Shown in pieces: positions 54,064 to 61,424 of a stretch of DNA of 64,000 nt. How positions within the stretch are numbered: the stretch's first letter is position 1; each line of letters starts with the position of its first letter. Source of the stretch: Catellatospora sp. IY07-71 (lineage in GTDB: Bacteria; Actinomycetota; Actinomycetes; Mycobacteriales; Micromonosporaceae); contig NZ_AP023360.1 in assembly GCF_018326265.1 (NCBI RefSeq), positions 1,355,501-1,419,500 on the forward strand, given 5' to 3'. The notes under the pieces were generated by a model that worked only from the letters and a program-made list of their open reading frames with translations, did no database searches and was not told the DNA's origin. The translations under genes were made by a program, and so were the position numbers.

Positions 54064-54750
54064 GTGCAGATCGAGATCTACTCCGACGTCGTGTGCCCGT
54101 GGTGCTGGATCGGCGAGCAGCGCCTGCTGAAGGCGCTGGACGGGTTCACCGAGCCGGTCGAGCTGACCTGGCGTGCGTTCCAGCTCGACCCGTCCGCCGA
54201 GTCCGGGCCGCTGGTGCGGTGGCTGGGCCGCCGCTACGGCGGCGAGGCGACCGTGCAGCGGATGTTCGCCCAGGTCACCGAGGTCGGCCGGGGTGAGGGT
54301 CTGACCATGAACTTCGACCGGGCGATCAACGCGAACACCTTCGACGCGCACCGGCTGATCTGGTGGGCGGGGCAGCGCGGCGAGCAGCGGCCGATGGTGG
54401 AGGCGCTGCACCGCGCCCACTTCACCGACGGCGCCGACCTGGGCTCCCGGGACGCGCTCGCCGCGGTCGCGGCCGGGCTGGGCCACGACGAGCAGGGCGT
54501 ACGCGAGCTGCTCGACTCGGCCGAGGGTGTCGCCGAGGTGCAGCACGAGCTGGCCACCGGCCGCGAGCTGGGCATCACCGGCGTGCCGATGTTCGTCTTC
54601 GCCGGCAAGTACGCGATCAGCGGTGCCCAGGACCCGTCCACCCTGCGTGAGGTCCTCGACGAGGTGCGCCGCCGCGAATCCGGCTCGCCGCTGACCACGC
54701 TGCCCACGCCCCGCGGCGAGCAGTGCGACGACGACTCCTGCACGGTCTGA
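54064..54750 (+). CDS. FrnE-like DsbA-family thiol oxidoreductase
   Basis: A 228-residue thioredoxin-fold protein with an active-site CPWC at residues 11-14 and cis-Pro loop GVPMFVF. This places it in the FrnE branch, which is cytoplasmic. The C terminus ends CDDDSC, a possible second redox pair. GTG starts at 54064 or 54049 are both possible; 54064 matches the usual N terminus (QIEIYSD). Confidence 0.88.
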   Translation: MQIEIYSDVVCPWCWIGEQRLLKALDGFTEPVELTWRAFQLDPSAESGPLVRWLGRRYGGEATVQRMFAQVTEVGRGEGLTMNFDRAINANTFDAHRLIWWAGQRGEQRPMVEALHRAHFTDGADLGSRDALAAVAAGLGHDEQGVRELLDSAEGVAEVQHELATGRELGITGVPMFVFAGKYAISGAQDPSTLREVLDEVRRRESGSPLTTLPTPRGEQCDDDSCTV

Positions 54751-54759
54751 TCGGACACC

Positions 54760-54793
54760 CGAAAGGGGCCATCCACCCGGATGGCCCCTTTCG
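54760..54793. terminator. Bidirectional terminator
   Basis: A 15-bp stem beginning CGAAAGGGG with its complement, between the convergent oxidoreductase and module 4 sensor genes. Confidence 0.75.
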
Positions 54794-54806
54794 TGCTTCT
54801 TCGCGA

Positions 54807-54822
54807 TGTTCCACGTGAAACA
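54807..54822. promoter_or_regulatory. parS centromere site for ParB
   Basis: TGTTCCACGTGAAACA, an exact match to the bacterial parS consensus TGTTNCACGTGAAACA. It lies in the short gap after the oxidoreductase terminator. ParB binding here would nucleate a segregation complex; parS sites cluster around the origin. Confidence 0.8.
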
Positions 54823-54845
54823 AGATCGTCAGTCGGCGATCCCTG

Positions 54846-55991
54846 TCAGCCTGCCACGTGCCACAGCGGCTGGGCGTCGGCCAGCGTGTCCGGCACGGTC
54901 ACCTCGGCGGTCACCTTCAGCGTGGCGTCCAGGTAGTAGAGGCTGTTCGGCTTACCGGCCACGGTGACCACCATGGACCCGTCGGGCCGGAAGGCCACCC
55001 AGTCCACGGTGCCGACCGAGAACTTCACCCGCTTGCCCGTCGCCATGTCGAGCACCGCCGCCACCCCGAGCTGGCGGCTCGGGTCACCGCTGCCCACGCC
55101 CGCCGCCGCGTAGCGGCCGTCGGCCGAGACGCCGACCACGATCGCATCCATGCCGTTCGGGTCGGTGTAGCTGATCGAACGGGAGTCCGAGCCGTCCGCC
55201 TTCGCTACGGTCAGCTTGCCGCCGCCGATCGTGCCCCGGAACCCGAGCGCGGTCGCGACGGCCTCCTCCCACTGCTCCCGCGGCTGGGCGGTGTACCTGC
55301 CGGACGCCGCGTCGACCGTGCCCTGGGCGGTGTCGTCCATCTTGCGGACGTGGATGCTCGCCGAGTCCGCCGACCAGACCAGGGCGCGGCCGCCGCCGCA
55401 GATCACGTTCGGCTCCACCTGGCGCGGATTGCCCCCGGCCAGGTCAGCGATGATCAGGTTACCGACGAGGCCGCCGCCGGTGCCGTTCTCGTCGCCGTTC
55501 ACCCAGGCGAGGTGCCGGCCGTCCGGCGAGACGACCACCGAGTTGCTGGAGCAGCTGTCGCCGCCCTGAACGATCGTGCGGACTTCCGTGGCCGTCGAAC
55601 CGCACTTCAGCGGCAGGGACAGGTCGCAGTCGCCGATGTCCAGGCGGTACACGTCTACCTTCGCGGACCTGGCCCCGTTCACGAAGTAGACCGTGCCGGG
55701 CTCGAAGGCGGCCGCCGGGGGCGCGCTAGGGGACGGCGCGAGCGACGGGCTCGCCGTCACGCTCGCCGAGGCGCCGGGCGCGACCGGCGCGCTGCCGCCG
55801 CGGTCCACCACCGCGAGCGCCACCCCGGCCGCACCGGCGAGCAGGGTCACCGCCAGCGCCGAGGTGAGCGCGGCTCGCTGCGCACCGAGCCGGCGCGAGG
55901 TCTTCAGGGTCCGGTCGCGCAGGTCGACCGGCTTCACGTCCTCGGCCAGCTCGGCCAGGCCGAAGCGCAGGTTGTCCATCGGGGCGTTCAT
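54846..55991 (-). CDS. Putative membrane anti-sigma/sensor protein with beta-propeller (module 4)
   Basis: A 381-residue protein: cytosolic N terminus (about 40 residues), transmembrane helix (about 42-62), Ser/Pro linker and an extracytoplasmic TolB/WD40-like propeller (VVVSPDGRHLAWVNGD, LVWSADSASIHV, VGVSADGRYAAAGV, VAFRPDGSMVVTV). Four Cys occur near residues 120-210. ATGA overlap with the sigma gene. Confidence 0.75.
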   Translation of the reverse strand: MNAPMDNLRFGLAELAEDVKPVDLRDRTLKTSRRLGAQRAALTSALAVTLLAGAAGVALAVVDRGGSAPVAPGASASVTASPSLAPSPSAPPAAAFEPGTVYFVNGARSAKVDVYRLDIGDCDLSLPLKCGSTATEVRTIVQGGDSCSSNSVVVSPDGRHLAWVNGDENGTGGGLVGNLIIADLAGGNPRQVEPNVICGGGRALVWSADSASIHVRKMDDTAQGTVDAASGRYTAQPREQWEEAVATALGFRGTIGGGKLTVAKADGSDSRSISYTDPNGMDAIVVGVSADGRYAAAGVGSGDPSRQLGVAAVLDMATGKRVKFSVGTVDWVAFRPDGSMVVTVAGKPNSLYYLDATLKVTAEVTVPDTLADAQPLWHVAG

Positions 55992-56515
55992 CGGGCGACT
56001 CCGTTCGCGGCGTGGAGATCGGAAAGCTCGGGGGCGATCGCGCGCAGCCGGGCGAGCGCCTTGTTGGTCTGGGACTTGACGGTGCCGACCGTCACGCCGA
56101 GCACGTCGGCCGTCTCGGCCTCGGTGCGGTCCTCGAAGAAGCGCAGCACCAGCACGGCTCGCTGCTTGTCGGAGAGCTGCAGCAGCGCCGCGCGCAGGCT
56201 GAGCTTGAGCGCCGAGGTGCCGGCGTGGTCGCCGCCCCGGGCCCGCCGCTCCGGCAGCTCGCCGGGCAGGACCTCGGCGACCTTGCGGCGGCGCCACCAG
56301 GCGACCTGGAGGTGGTACATGACCTTGCGGGTGTACGCCTCGGCGTTGCCGCTGTCGTGCAGCTGCCGCCAGGACCGGTGCGTGCGGGCCAGCGCCGACT
56401 GCACGAGGTCCTCGGCGAGGTGCTGGTCGCCGGTGAGCAGGTACGCCGCGCGCAGCAGCGACGGCGAGCGGTGCCTGACGAAGCTGTCGAACTCAGCCGT
56501 TAGCGAGTCGACCAC
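55988..56515 (-). CDS. SigE-family ECF sigma factor (module 4)
   Basis: A 175-residue ECF sigma factor with region 2 (FDSFVRHRSPSLLRAAYLLTG, AEDLVQSALARTHRSW) and region 4 (AETADVLGVTVGTVKSQTNKAL). GTG start. Its stop overlaps the sensor ATG. Confidence 0.92.
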   Translation of the reverse strand: MVDSLTAEFDSFVRHRSPSLLRAAYLLTGDQHLAEDLVQSALARTHRSWRQLHDSGNAEAYTRKVMYHLQVAWWRRRKVAEVLPGELPERRARGGDHAGTSALKLSLRAALLQLSDKQRAVLVLRFFEDRTEAETADVLGVTVGTVKSQTNKALARLRAIAPELSDLHAANGVAR

Positions 56516-56578
56516 TGATGCCCCCGTTGGTGGTGAGGTGGTGACAGGTGCGGTGTTCCTGCCGTAGTGACGACATGC

Positions 56579-56606
56579 AAGATGCGCCCTCCGGGGTGAA
56601 GGTTGC
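56579..56606 (-). promoter_or_regulatory. ECF-type promoter of module 4
   Basis: Minus strand: GCAACC (56606-56601), a 16-bp spacer, CATCTT (56584-56579). The -35 is exact; the -10 is weaker than in modules 1-3. Confidence 0.45.
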
Positions 56607-56691
56607 CGCCCGTTCGACGATTTTTCGCGTACTCGTTGCCTGGATCACTCGCCCCTGGTCAAGAGGTCGTTAGCTCGGCTAAGGTCTCGCC

Positions 56692-57978
56692 GTGAGCGAG
56701 GTCGTGGAGAAGCAGGTCGAGGCAGGTGCCGCCGCAGCCGCGCCCCGTCGCAGGTTCTTCATGGACACCCGGCCGCTGCGGCACCAGCCGTACCGGCGGC
56801 TGTGGAGCTCCACCATCGTCACCGCGCTCGGCAGCCAGCTGACCGCGGTCGCGGTGCCCAAGCAGATCTACGACATGACCGGCTCGTCGGTCTGGGTCGG
56901 CATCGCCAGCATGGCCGGGCTGGTCCCGCTGGTCGTCTTCGCGCTGTGGGGCGGCGCGATCGCCGACACCGTGGACCGGCGCAAGATGCTGCTGTTCACC
57001 AACAGCGGCATCGCGCTGCTGCTGCTCGTGTTCTGGGCGCAGGCTGCGCTCTCCCTGGAGTCCATCCCGCTGCTGCTGGTGCTCGTCGCCGTGCAGCAGG
57101 CGCTGTTCGGCATGAACATGCCCGCCCGCACCGCCTCGGTGGCCCGGCTGGTCCCGGCGGCTGAGCTGCCCGCGGCGGGCGCGCTCAACTCGACCGTCAT
57201 GCAGGCGGGCCAGATCGCCGGGCCGATGCTGGCCGGCGCCCTGATCCCGCTGCTCGGCCTGCCCCTGCTGTACCTGCTGGACGCGCTGGCACTGACCGCG
57301 GCGCTGTACGCCGTGTACCGGCTGCCCTCGCTGCCCCCGCTCAACGGGACCGCCCGGCGCGCGGGGCTGCGCGACATCCTGGACGGCTTCCGTTACCTGG
57401 CCACCCACCGCCTGCTGATGGTCTCCATGGCCGCCGACGTGATCGCGATGGTGCTCGGCATGCCGCGGGCCCTGTTCCCGCAGCTGGCGGACACCGCCTA
57501 CCCCGGCGTCGACGAGAACTTCGCGCTCGGCCTGCTCTACGCCGCGGTGCCGATCGGCGCCCTCGTCGGCGGCCTGCTCTCCGGCACGTTCTCACACATC
57601 CGGCGGCACGGGCTGATGGTGGTGCTCGCCGTGTGCGCCTGGGGCGCGGCGATCGTGGGCTTCGGGCTGAGCAGCTCGATCTGGCTGGCCGTGGTGTTCC
57701 TCGGGCTGGCGGGCGTGGCCGACATGGTCTCGATGGTGTTCCGCGGCACGATCCTGCAGACGGCCGCCACCGACGAGATGCGCGGCCGGATGCAGGGCGT
57801 GCACACCATGGTGGTGGCGGGCGGGCCGCGCCTGGCGGACCTGCTGCACGGGGTGGCGGTACCGGTGGCCGGAGCGGGCGCCGCGGTCGCGGGCGGCGGC
57901 GGGCTGGTGATCGTCTGCATGACGGCGCTGGCGCTGGCCGTCCCGGCGTTCCTGCGCTACCGGGGACCGGCCCGCTGA
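56692..57978 (+). CDS. MFS transporter, EntS/enterobactin-exporter-like group
   Basis: A 428-residue major facilitator with about twelve hydrophobic helices and the A-motif-like GGAIADTVDRRKML between helices 2 and 3. Helix spacing and the late DEMRGRMQGV loop resemble the EntS/MFS-3 exporter group. The substrate is unknown; no siderophore genes are nearby. GTG start at 56692. Confidence 0.88.
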   Translation: MSEVVEKQVEAGAAAAAPRRRFFMDTRPLRHQPYRRLWSSTIVTALGSQLTAVAVPKQIYDMTGSSVWVGIASMAGLVPLVVFALWGGAIADTVDRRKMLLFTNSGIALLLLVFWAQAALSLESIPLLLVLVAVQQALFGMNMPARTASVARLVPAAELPAAGALNSTVMQAGQIAGPMLAGALIPLLGLPLLYLLDALALTAALYAVYRLPSLPPLNGTARRAGLRDILDGFRYLATHRLLMVSMAADVIAMVLGMPRALFPQLADTAYPGVDENFALGLLYAAVPIGALVGGLLSGTFSHIRRHGLMVVLAVCAWGAAIVGFGLSSSIWLAVVFLGLAGVADMVSMVFRGTILQTAATDEMRGRMQGVHTMVVAGGPRLADLLHGVAVPVAGAGAAVAGGGGLVIVCMTALALAVPAFLRYRGPAR

Positions 57979-58058
57979 CGTGCGGCGCTGAACACCGACT
58001 AAGGTGATCCGACCACCCCTGCGGTGGCCGTGACACCCCCTCGGAACGGAACAGCACC

Positions 58059-58916
58059 ATGCGCGTCTCCCGGCGTAACAAGATCCTCCTGTCGGTACTG
58101 GCGTGCCTGGTGGTCCTCCCGGCCGCTGTCGTCTTCGGCCTCAACCGGTACGTCAACGACACCGGCGTGCCGCTGACAGACAGCCTTTTCCCGGAAGACG
58201 CGCCCCGCAAGCTGCTCGCCGTCTTCGCGCACCCCGACGACGAGATCACCGTGGCCGGCTCGCTGCGCCGGATGAGCGAGGAGGCCGACGCCGAGGTCAC
58301 CATCGCATACCTCACCCGGGGCGAGGCCGCGGACGTGCCCAAGACGTCCCTGTCCGACCTCGCCGAGCGCCGCACCGTCGAGGCCGCCGAGGCCGGCCGG
58401 GTGCTCGGCGCCGACAACGTCGAGCTGTTCGACTTCCCCGACGGCGGCCTGCCCGGCGCCGACGCGGCCAAGGCGCGGCAGACCATCTCCGACCTGATCG
58501 ACAAGTACCGGCCCAGCGTGGTGGTGAGCTTCGACGACCGGGTCGGCTTCTACGGCCACCCCGACCACGAGCAGGTCGGGGTATGGGTGAAGGGCGTCCT
58601 CGGCGACCGGCGGCACGAGCCCGCGTTCCCGGTGAAGCACTTCTACCAGGCGACCCTGCCCGAGTCGATGATCTCGGTGGCCAAGGAGCTGTCCCCCACC
58701 TTCCGCGACATGTACCCGGCCGACCCCGCGCAGGGACTGCCCAAGCCGACCGTGGCGATGACCATCGACAGCGTCGGCGGCGAGAAGCGCGCGGCGCTCG
58801 ACGCCCACGTCAGCCAGGTGACGGTGCTCCAGGCGGTGCAGCCCGGCTACGACAAGCTGCCCTCCTGGATCTACTTCCGCATCCTCAGCCGCGAATACTT
58901 CACCAAGGTCTTCTGA
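58059..58916 (+). CDS. PIG-L/LmbE-family deacetylase, membrane-anchored
   Basis: A 285-residue zinc deacetylase of N-acetylglucosamine-type substrates. A signal anchor (about 9-28) precedes the fold; the zinc motif AHPDDE is at residues 57-62 and HPDH supplies a third ligand. MshB-type mycothiol enzymes lack the anchor, so this is an extracytoplasmic relative. Follows the MFS gene by 80 bp and may be co-transcribed. Confidence 0.87.
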   Translation: MRVSRRNKILLSVLACLVVLPAAVVFGLNRYVNDTGVPLTDSLFPEDAPRKLLAVFAHPDDEITVAGSLRRMSEEADAEVTIAYLTRGEAADVPKTSLSDLAERRTVEAAEAGRVLGADNVELFDFPDGGLPGADAAKARQTISDLIDKYRPSVVVSFDDRVGFYGHPDHEQVGVWVKGVLGDRRHEPAFPVKHFYQATLPESMISVAKELSPTFRDMYPADPAQGLPKPTVAMTIDSVGGEKRAALDAHVSQVTVLQAVQPGYDKLPSWIYFRILSREYFTKVF

Positions 58917-58937
58917 GCACGGCTTCGTTGGCCCGGC

Positions 58938-59876
58938 TCAGAGGTCGGCCGGGTCGGTGTTGGCGCCGCAGGCGACGAGGACCACCCGCTCACCGTCGGC
59001 GGGACGGTAGGCGCCGCTGGTCAGCGCGGCGAGTGCGGCGGCCGCGCCGTGCTCCAGCACGATGCGCCGCTCGGCCCACAGCGTCCGGCGGGCCGCGATG
59101 ATGTCGTCGTCGGTGACCAGCACGCTGCGCACCCCGGTCCGCACCGCGACGGCGTACCCGATGTCGCCCAGCCGCCGCGCGCCGAGCGAGTCGGCAGCGA
59201 TCCCGGAGACCGCGACGTCGACCGGGCGGCCAGCGGCCAGCGCCGCGTGCAGGCTGGGCGCGTGCACCGGCTCCACGCCGACCACCCGGGCCCGTCCGGC
59301 CAGCGCGGCGGCGACGCCGGCCATCAGCCCGCCCCCGCCGACCGCGACGAGCACGGTGTCGAACCCGTCCGGCAGGTCCGCCAGCAGCTCCAGGCCGATC
59401 GTCCCGGCCCCGGCGACCATCTCCGGCTGGTCGTACGCGTGGCAGTAGACCGCGCCCGTGTCGGCGGCGCGTTTGACGGCCGCCTCGTAGGCCATGGCGT
59501 ACTCGGTGCCGTGCTGCTCGACCCGCGCGCCGAGGTGGCGCAGCTTCGCGACCTTGACCGCCGGGGCGGTCTCCGGCACGAACACGGTCGCCGGGACGCC
59601 GCAGGTCCGCGCGGCGTACGCGACGGCCTGCCCGGCGTTGCCGCCGGACGCGGCCACCACGCCCACCGCCGGGTCCAGCTCGCCGGCCTGCTGCGCGGCG
59701 AGCACCCGGTTGAGCGCGCCGCGCGCCTTGAAGCTGCCGGTGTGCTGCATGTACTCGCACTTCAGCCAGGACGCGCCGAACAGGCCGCCCGGCTCGATCA
59801 CGGCCAGCGGCGTACGCCGGAACCGCCCGGCGATCCGCGCCGCGGCGGTGTCCACATCCGCCCGGGTAATGGTCAT
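58938..59876 (-). CDS. PLP-dependent threonine/serine dehydratase-like enzyme
   Basis: A 312-residue fold-type II enzyme. The PLP Lys is Lys50 (TGSFKARG), followed by the SGGNAGQ loop and the phosphate-binding glycine loop GGGGLMAG. No C-terminal ACT domain, so it resembles catabolic or serine/threonine dehydratases without allosteric control. Convergent with the PIG-L gene. Its 3' neighbour on the same strand is the tRNA array. Confidence 0.88.
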   Translation of the reverse strand: MTITRADVDTAAARIAGRFRRTPLAVIEPGGLFGASWLKCEYMQHTGSFKARGALNRVLAAQQAGELDPAVGVVAASGGNAGQAVAYAARTCGVPATVFVPETAPAVKVAKLRHLGARVEQHGTEYAMAYEAAVKRAADTGAVYCHAYDQPEMVAGAGTIGLELLADLPDGFDTVLVAVGGGGLMAGVAAALAGRARVVGVEPVHAPSLHAALAAGRPVDVAVSGIAADSLGARRLGDIGYAVAVRTGVRSVLVTDDDIIAARRTLWAERRIVLEHGAAAALAALTSGAYRPADGERVVLVACGANTDPADL

Positions 59877-59914
59877 GCCCGCACCCTAGAACCCACGGTG
59901 GACGGCACGAGCAG

Positions 59915-59988
59915 AGGCCACGCCGGGAGTCGAACCCGAGGACATCCGTTTTGCAGACGGAGCGCTCCACCCGGAACGCCGCGAGGCC
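59915..59988 (-). tRNA. tRNA-Cys(GCA)
   Basis: 74 nt. Anticodon loop CTGCAAA in a perfect TCCGT/ACGGA stem; T loop TTCGACT; discriminator U, as for tRNA-Cys. The acceptor stem has one T-T mismatch (GGCCTCG/CGTGGCC). No encoded CCA. Last gene of the array. Confidence 0.8.
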
Positions 59989-59994
59989 GTGTAG

Positions 59995-60077
59995 TGCGGA
60001 CGGAGGGATTCGAACCCACTCAGCCGAAGGCACCCGGGTTACAGCCGGGCCCGACTCTCCAGCGTCGGCGCATCCGC
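59995..60077 (-). tRNA. tRNA-Tyr(GTA)
   Basis: 83 nt, class II with a small variable-arm hairpin (GCC-TTC-GGC). Anticodon loop CTGTAAC in a perfect stem. Acceptor stem fully paired with one G-T; one T-T mismatch in the T stem. No encoded CCA. Confidence 0.85.
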
Positions 60078-60094
60078 ATGATCATTTGTTACAG

Positions 60095-60168
60095 CAGCGC
60101 GGACGGGATTCGAACCCGCAGCACTCCCGCTTGAAAGGCGGGCGACTCTCCCCTTCGTCCACCGCGCC
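60095..60168 (-). tRNA. tRNA-Glu(TTC)
   Basis: 74 nt. Anticodon loop CTTTCAA in a CCCGC/GCGGG stem, T arm with TTCGAAT loop, acceptor GGCGCGG/CCGCGCT, discriminator G. No encoded CCA. Confidence 0.87.
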
Positions 60169-60183
60169 GTGGACTTCCCTGCG

Positions 60184-60257
60184 TCGGGATGGCCGGACTC
60201 GAACCGACGGCCTCTGCACCCCCAGTGCAGCGCGCTACCAAGCTGCGCCACATCCCG
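60184..60257 (-). tRNA. tRNA-Pro(GGG)
   Basis: 74 nt. Perfect acceptor CGGGATG/CATCCCG, D arm with GCGC pairing, anticodon loop CTGGGGG in a CTGCA/TGCAG stem, T loop TTCGAGT, discriminator A. No encoded CCA. Confidence 0.92.
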
Positions 60258-60286
60258 TTCGAACGCGGCCCCCCACCGCGTCCTCG

Positions 60287-60360
60287 TGCCCTGAGCAGGA
60301 TTCGAACCTGCAACCCCCGGCTTCGTAGACCGGTGCGCTGTCCCGTTGCGCCATCAGGGC
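60287..60360 (-). tRNA. tRNA-Arg(ACG)
   Basis: 74 nt. Perfect acceptor GCCCTGA/TCAGGGC and T stem GCAGG/CCTGC; anticodon loop CTACGAA. The A34 would be read as inosine after deamination. Discriminator A. Confidence 0.92.
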
Positions 60361-60364
60361 GTGG

Positions 60365-60437
60365 TGGACCCAGCCGGACTCGAACCGGCCACCTCCGCTT
60401 TGCAAGAGCGGCGCTCTACCAGATGAGCTATGAGCCC
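60365..60437 (-). tRNA. tRNA-Ala(TGC)
   Basis: 73 nt. Anticodon loop CTTGCAA, T stem GCCGG/CCGGC. The acceptor has a G-T pair at position 3-70, the classic alanine identity element, which argues it is chargeable by AlaRS. Confidence 0.92.
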
Positions 60438-60441
60438 GAAG

Positions 60442-60471
60442 GGCTGCGGGCCCCCATGGAGACCCGCAGCC
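60442..60471 (-). terminator. Hairpin between HNH gene and tRNA-Ala
   Basis: A 9-bp stem GGCTGCGGG/CCCGCAGCC starting at the HNH stop codon. No T tract, so it may be a processing or partial terminator structure rather than a full stop. Confidence 0.45.
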
Positions 60472-60472
60472 G

Positions 60473-60916
60473 TCAGCGCCGAGCCAGCATCGCCCACGAA
60501 GGCACCGCCGGGTGGTACCGCAGCGGCATCCCCGCCTCGGCGGGCGTGCGATCGCCCTTGCGCTGATTGCAGCCGCCGCAGGCGGCCACCGTGTTGAGCC
60601 AGGTGTTACGGCCGCCCCGCGAGCTGGGCAGCACGTGATCGATGGTGTACGCGGCGCCGCCGCAGTACGCGCAGCGGTGCTGGTCGCGGACGAGCACGCC
60701 GCGCCGGGACCAGGTGGGCCCGCCGCTGAAGCGCCAGCGGGTCACCACGTAGCTGACCAGGCGCACCACCTTGGGCATCGGGAAGACCCCGATGGCCTGA
60801 TCAGGTTCCGCCTCGTGCACCACCGCGACCTGCCGCCACAGCATGCGCAGGGCGTGACGCAGGCTGACCCGGTGGAGCGGGCCGAGATCGGCGTTGAGGA
60901 CGAGTACTGCGTTCAT
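60473..60916 (-). CDS. HNH endonuclease embedded in the tRNA array
   Basis: A 147-residue protein. The N-terminal half (1-70, VLVLNADLGPLHRVSLRHALRML) is the region typical of this stand-alone HNH family. The HNH core has zinc Cys82/Cys85 and Cys113/Cys116, catalytic Asp93-His94 (TIDHVLP) and Asn residues at 104, 108 and 117 (ACGGCNQRKGD). The start is decided by an excellent AAGGAGGTGA site. tRNA-Gly lies 35 bp upstream and tRNA-Ala 35 bp downstream on the same strand, so it probably shares their transcript. Confidence 0.9.
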   Translation of the reverse strand: MNAVLVLNADLGPLHRVSLRHALRMLWRQVAVVHEAEPDQAIGVFPMPKVVRLVSYVVTRWRFSGGPTWSRRGVLVRDQHRCAYCGGAAYTIDHVLPSSRGGRNTWLNTVAACGGCNQRKGDRTPAEAGMPLRYHPAVPSWAMLARR

Positions 60917-60951
60917 CGGGTCACCTCCTTGGAATGCTGTGGTCGGGTTGG

Positions 60952-61022
60952 AGCGGTAGCCGGGAGTCGAACCCGGGTCTCTGCCATGGCGAGGCAGCGC
61001 ACTGCCGTTGTGCGACAACCGC
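60952..61022 (-). tRNA. tRNA-Gly(GCC)
   Basis: 71 nt. Anticodon loop TCGCCAT in CTGCC/GGCAG; T stem CCGGG/CCCGG; D stem GCAC/GTGC; discriminator U. The acceptor has a single T-T mismatch (GCGGTTG/CTACCGC). Confidence 0.87.
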
Positions 61023-61039
61023 GGAAATGTTTCACTGCG

Positions 61040-61110
61040 CAGCCGATGCGGGACTCGAACCCGCTTTTCCGAGTAGAGAGCTCGGGGGCCTACCCATAGC
61101 CGAATCGGCC
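61040..61110 (-). tRNA. tRNA-Glu(CTC)
   Basis: 71 nt. Anticodon loop CTCTCTA in CCGAG/CTCGG; T stem GCGGG/CCCGC; acceptor GGCCGAT/ATCGGCT; discriminator G. First tRNA of the array in transcription order. A second tRNA-Glu with anticodon TTC is in the same array. Confidence 0.85.
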
Positions 61111-61236
61111 TCGGCGCCGCCGACTGCGGCGCTGTTTCTCAATGCCATCCACTGTGGAGTTCTCAAGGTCCGAACGTTCGGCGTGCCGGGCGTCCGGTCG
61201 TGCAGTTCCTGCTGCTCACATGCCTTGCATATGGAA

Positions 61237-61274
61237 AAGGCCGCTCGCTTCCGTGGTCGGAGGCGAGCGGCCTT
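61237..61274 (-). terminator. Terminator after the 42-codon ORF
   Basis: A 17-bp stem (AAGGCCGCTCGCTTCCG with its complement, one G-T) and TGGT loop; the minus-strand side ends GGCCTTTTCC. It terminates minus-strand transcripts arriving from 61296-61424. Confidence 0.75.
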
Positions 61275-61295
61275 GAAAGCCGTTTCGGCAGCGCT

Positions 61296-61424
61296 TCAGC
61301 AGCGCCGCCCGCCCCTTCCCGGGTCGGGTTCCCACAGATACGCGCAGCCACCTCGGACGGCGGCGGGCATGGCGTTCTCGACGCACGGCGTCAGCCGGTG
61401 CGCGGTGTACGAGAAGGCGCTCAT
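61296..61424 (-). CDS. 42-residue small protein or peptide, unknown
   Basis: ATG at 61424 preceded by GGGGA at optimal spacing; TGA at 61296-61298; about 90 percent G/C at third codon positions; terminator 22 bp after the stop. The peptide begins MSAFSYTAHRLTPC, continues VENAMPAAVRGGCAYLW and ends in an Arg/Gly tail with a final Cys (three Cys in all). No signal peptide or membrane helix. It has no recognised family. It lies on the same strand as, and upstream of, the tRNA/HNH array, but the terminator suggests a separate transcript. Confidence 0.5.
   Translation of the reverse strand: MSAFSYTAHRLTPCVENAMPAAVRGGCAYLWEPDPGRGGRRC

Noticed and set aside
59951-60566. Plus-strand ORFs across the tRNA array
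   Set aside because: They translate the complement of tRNA T arms (recurrent GFEPA-like pieces); the tRNA structures explain the sequence.
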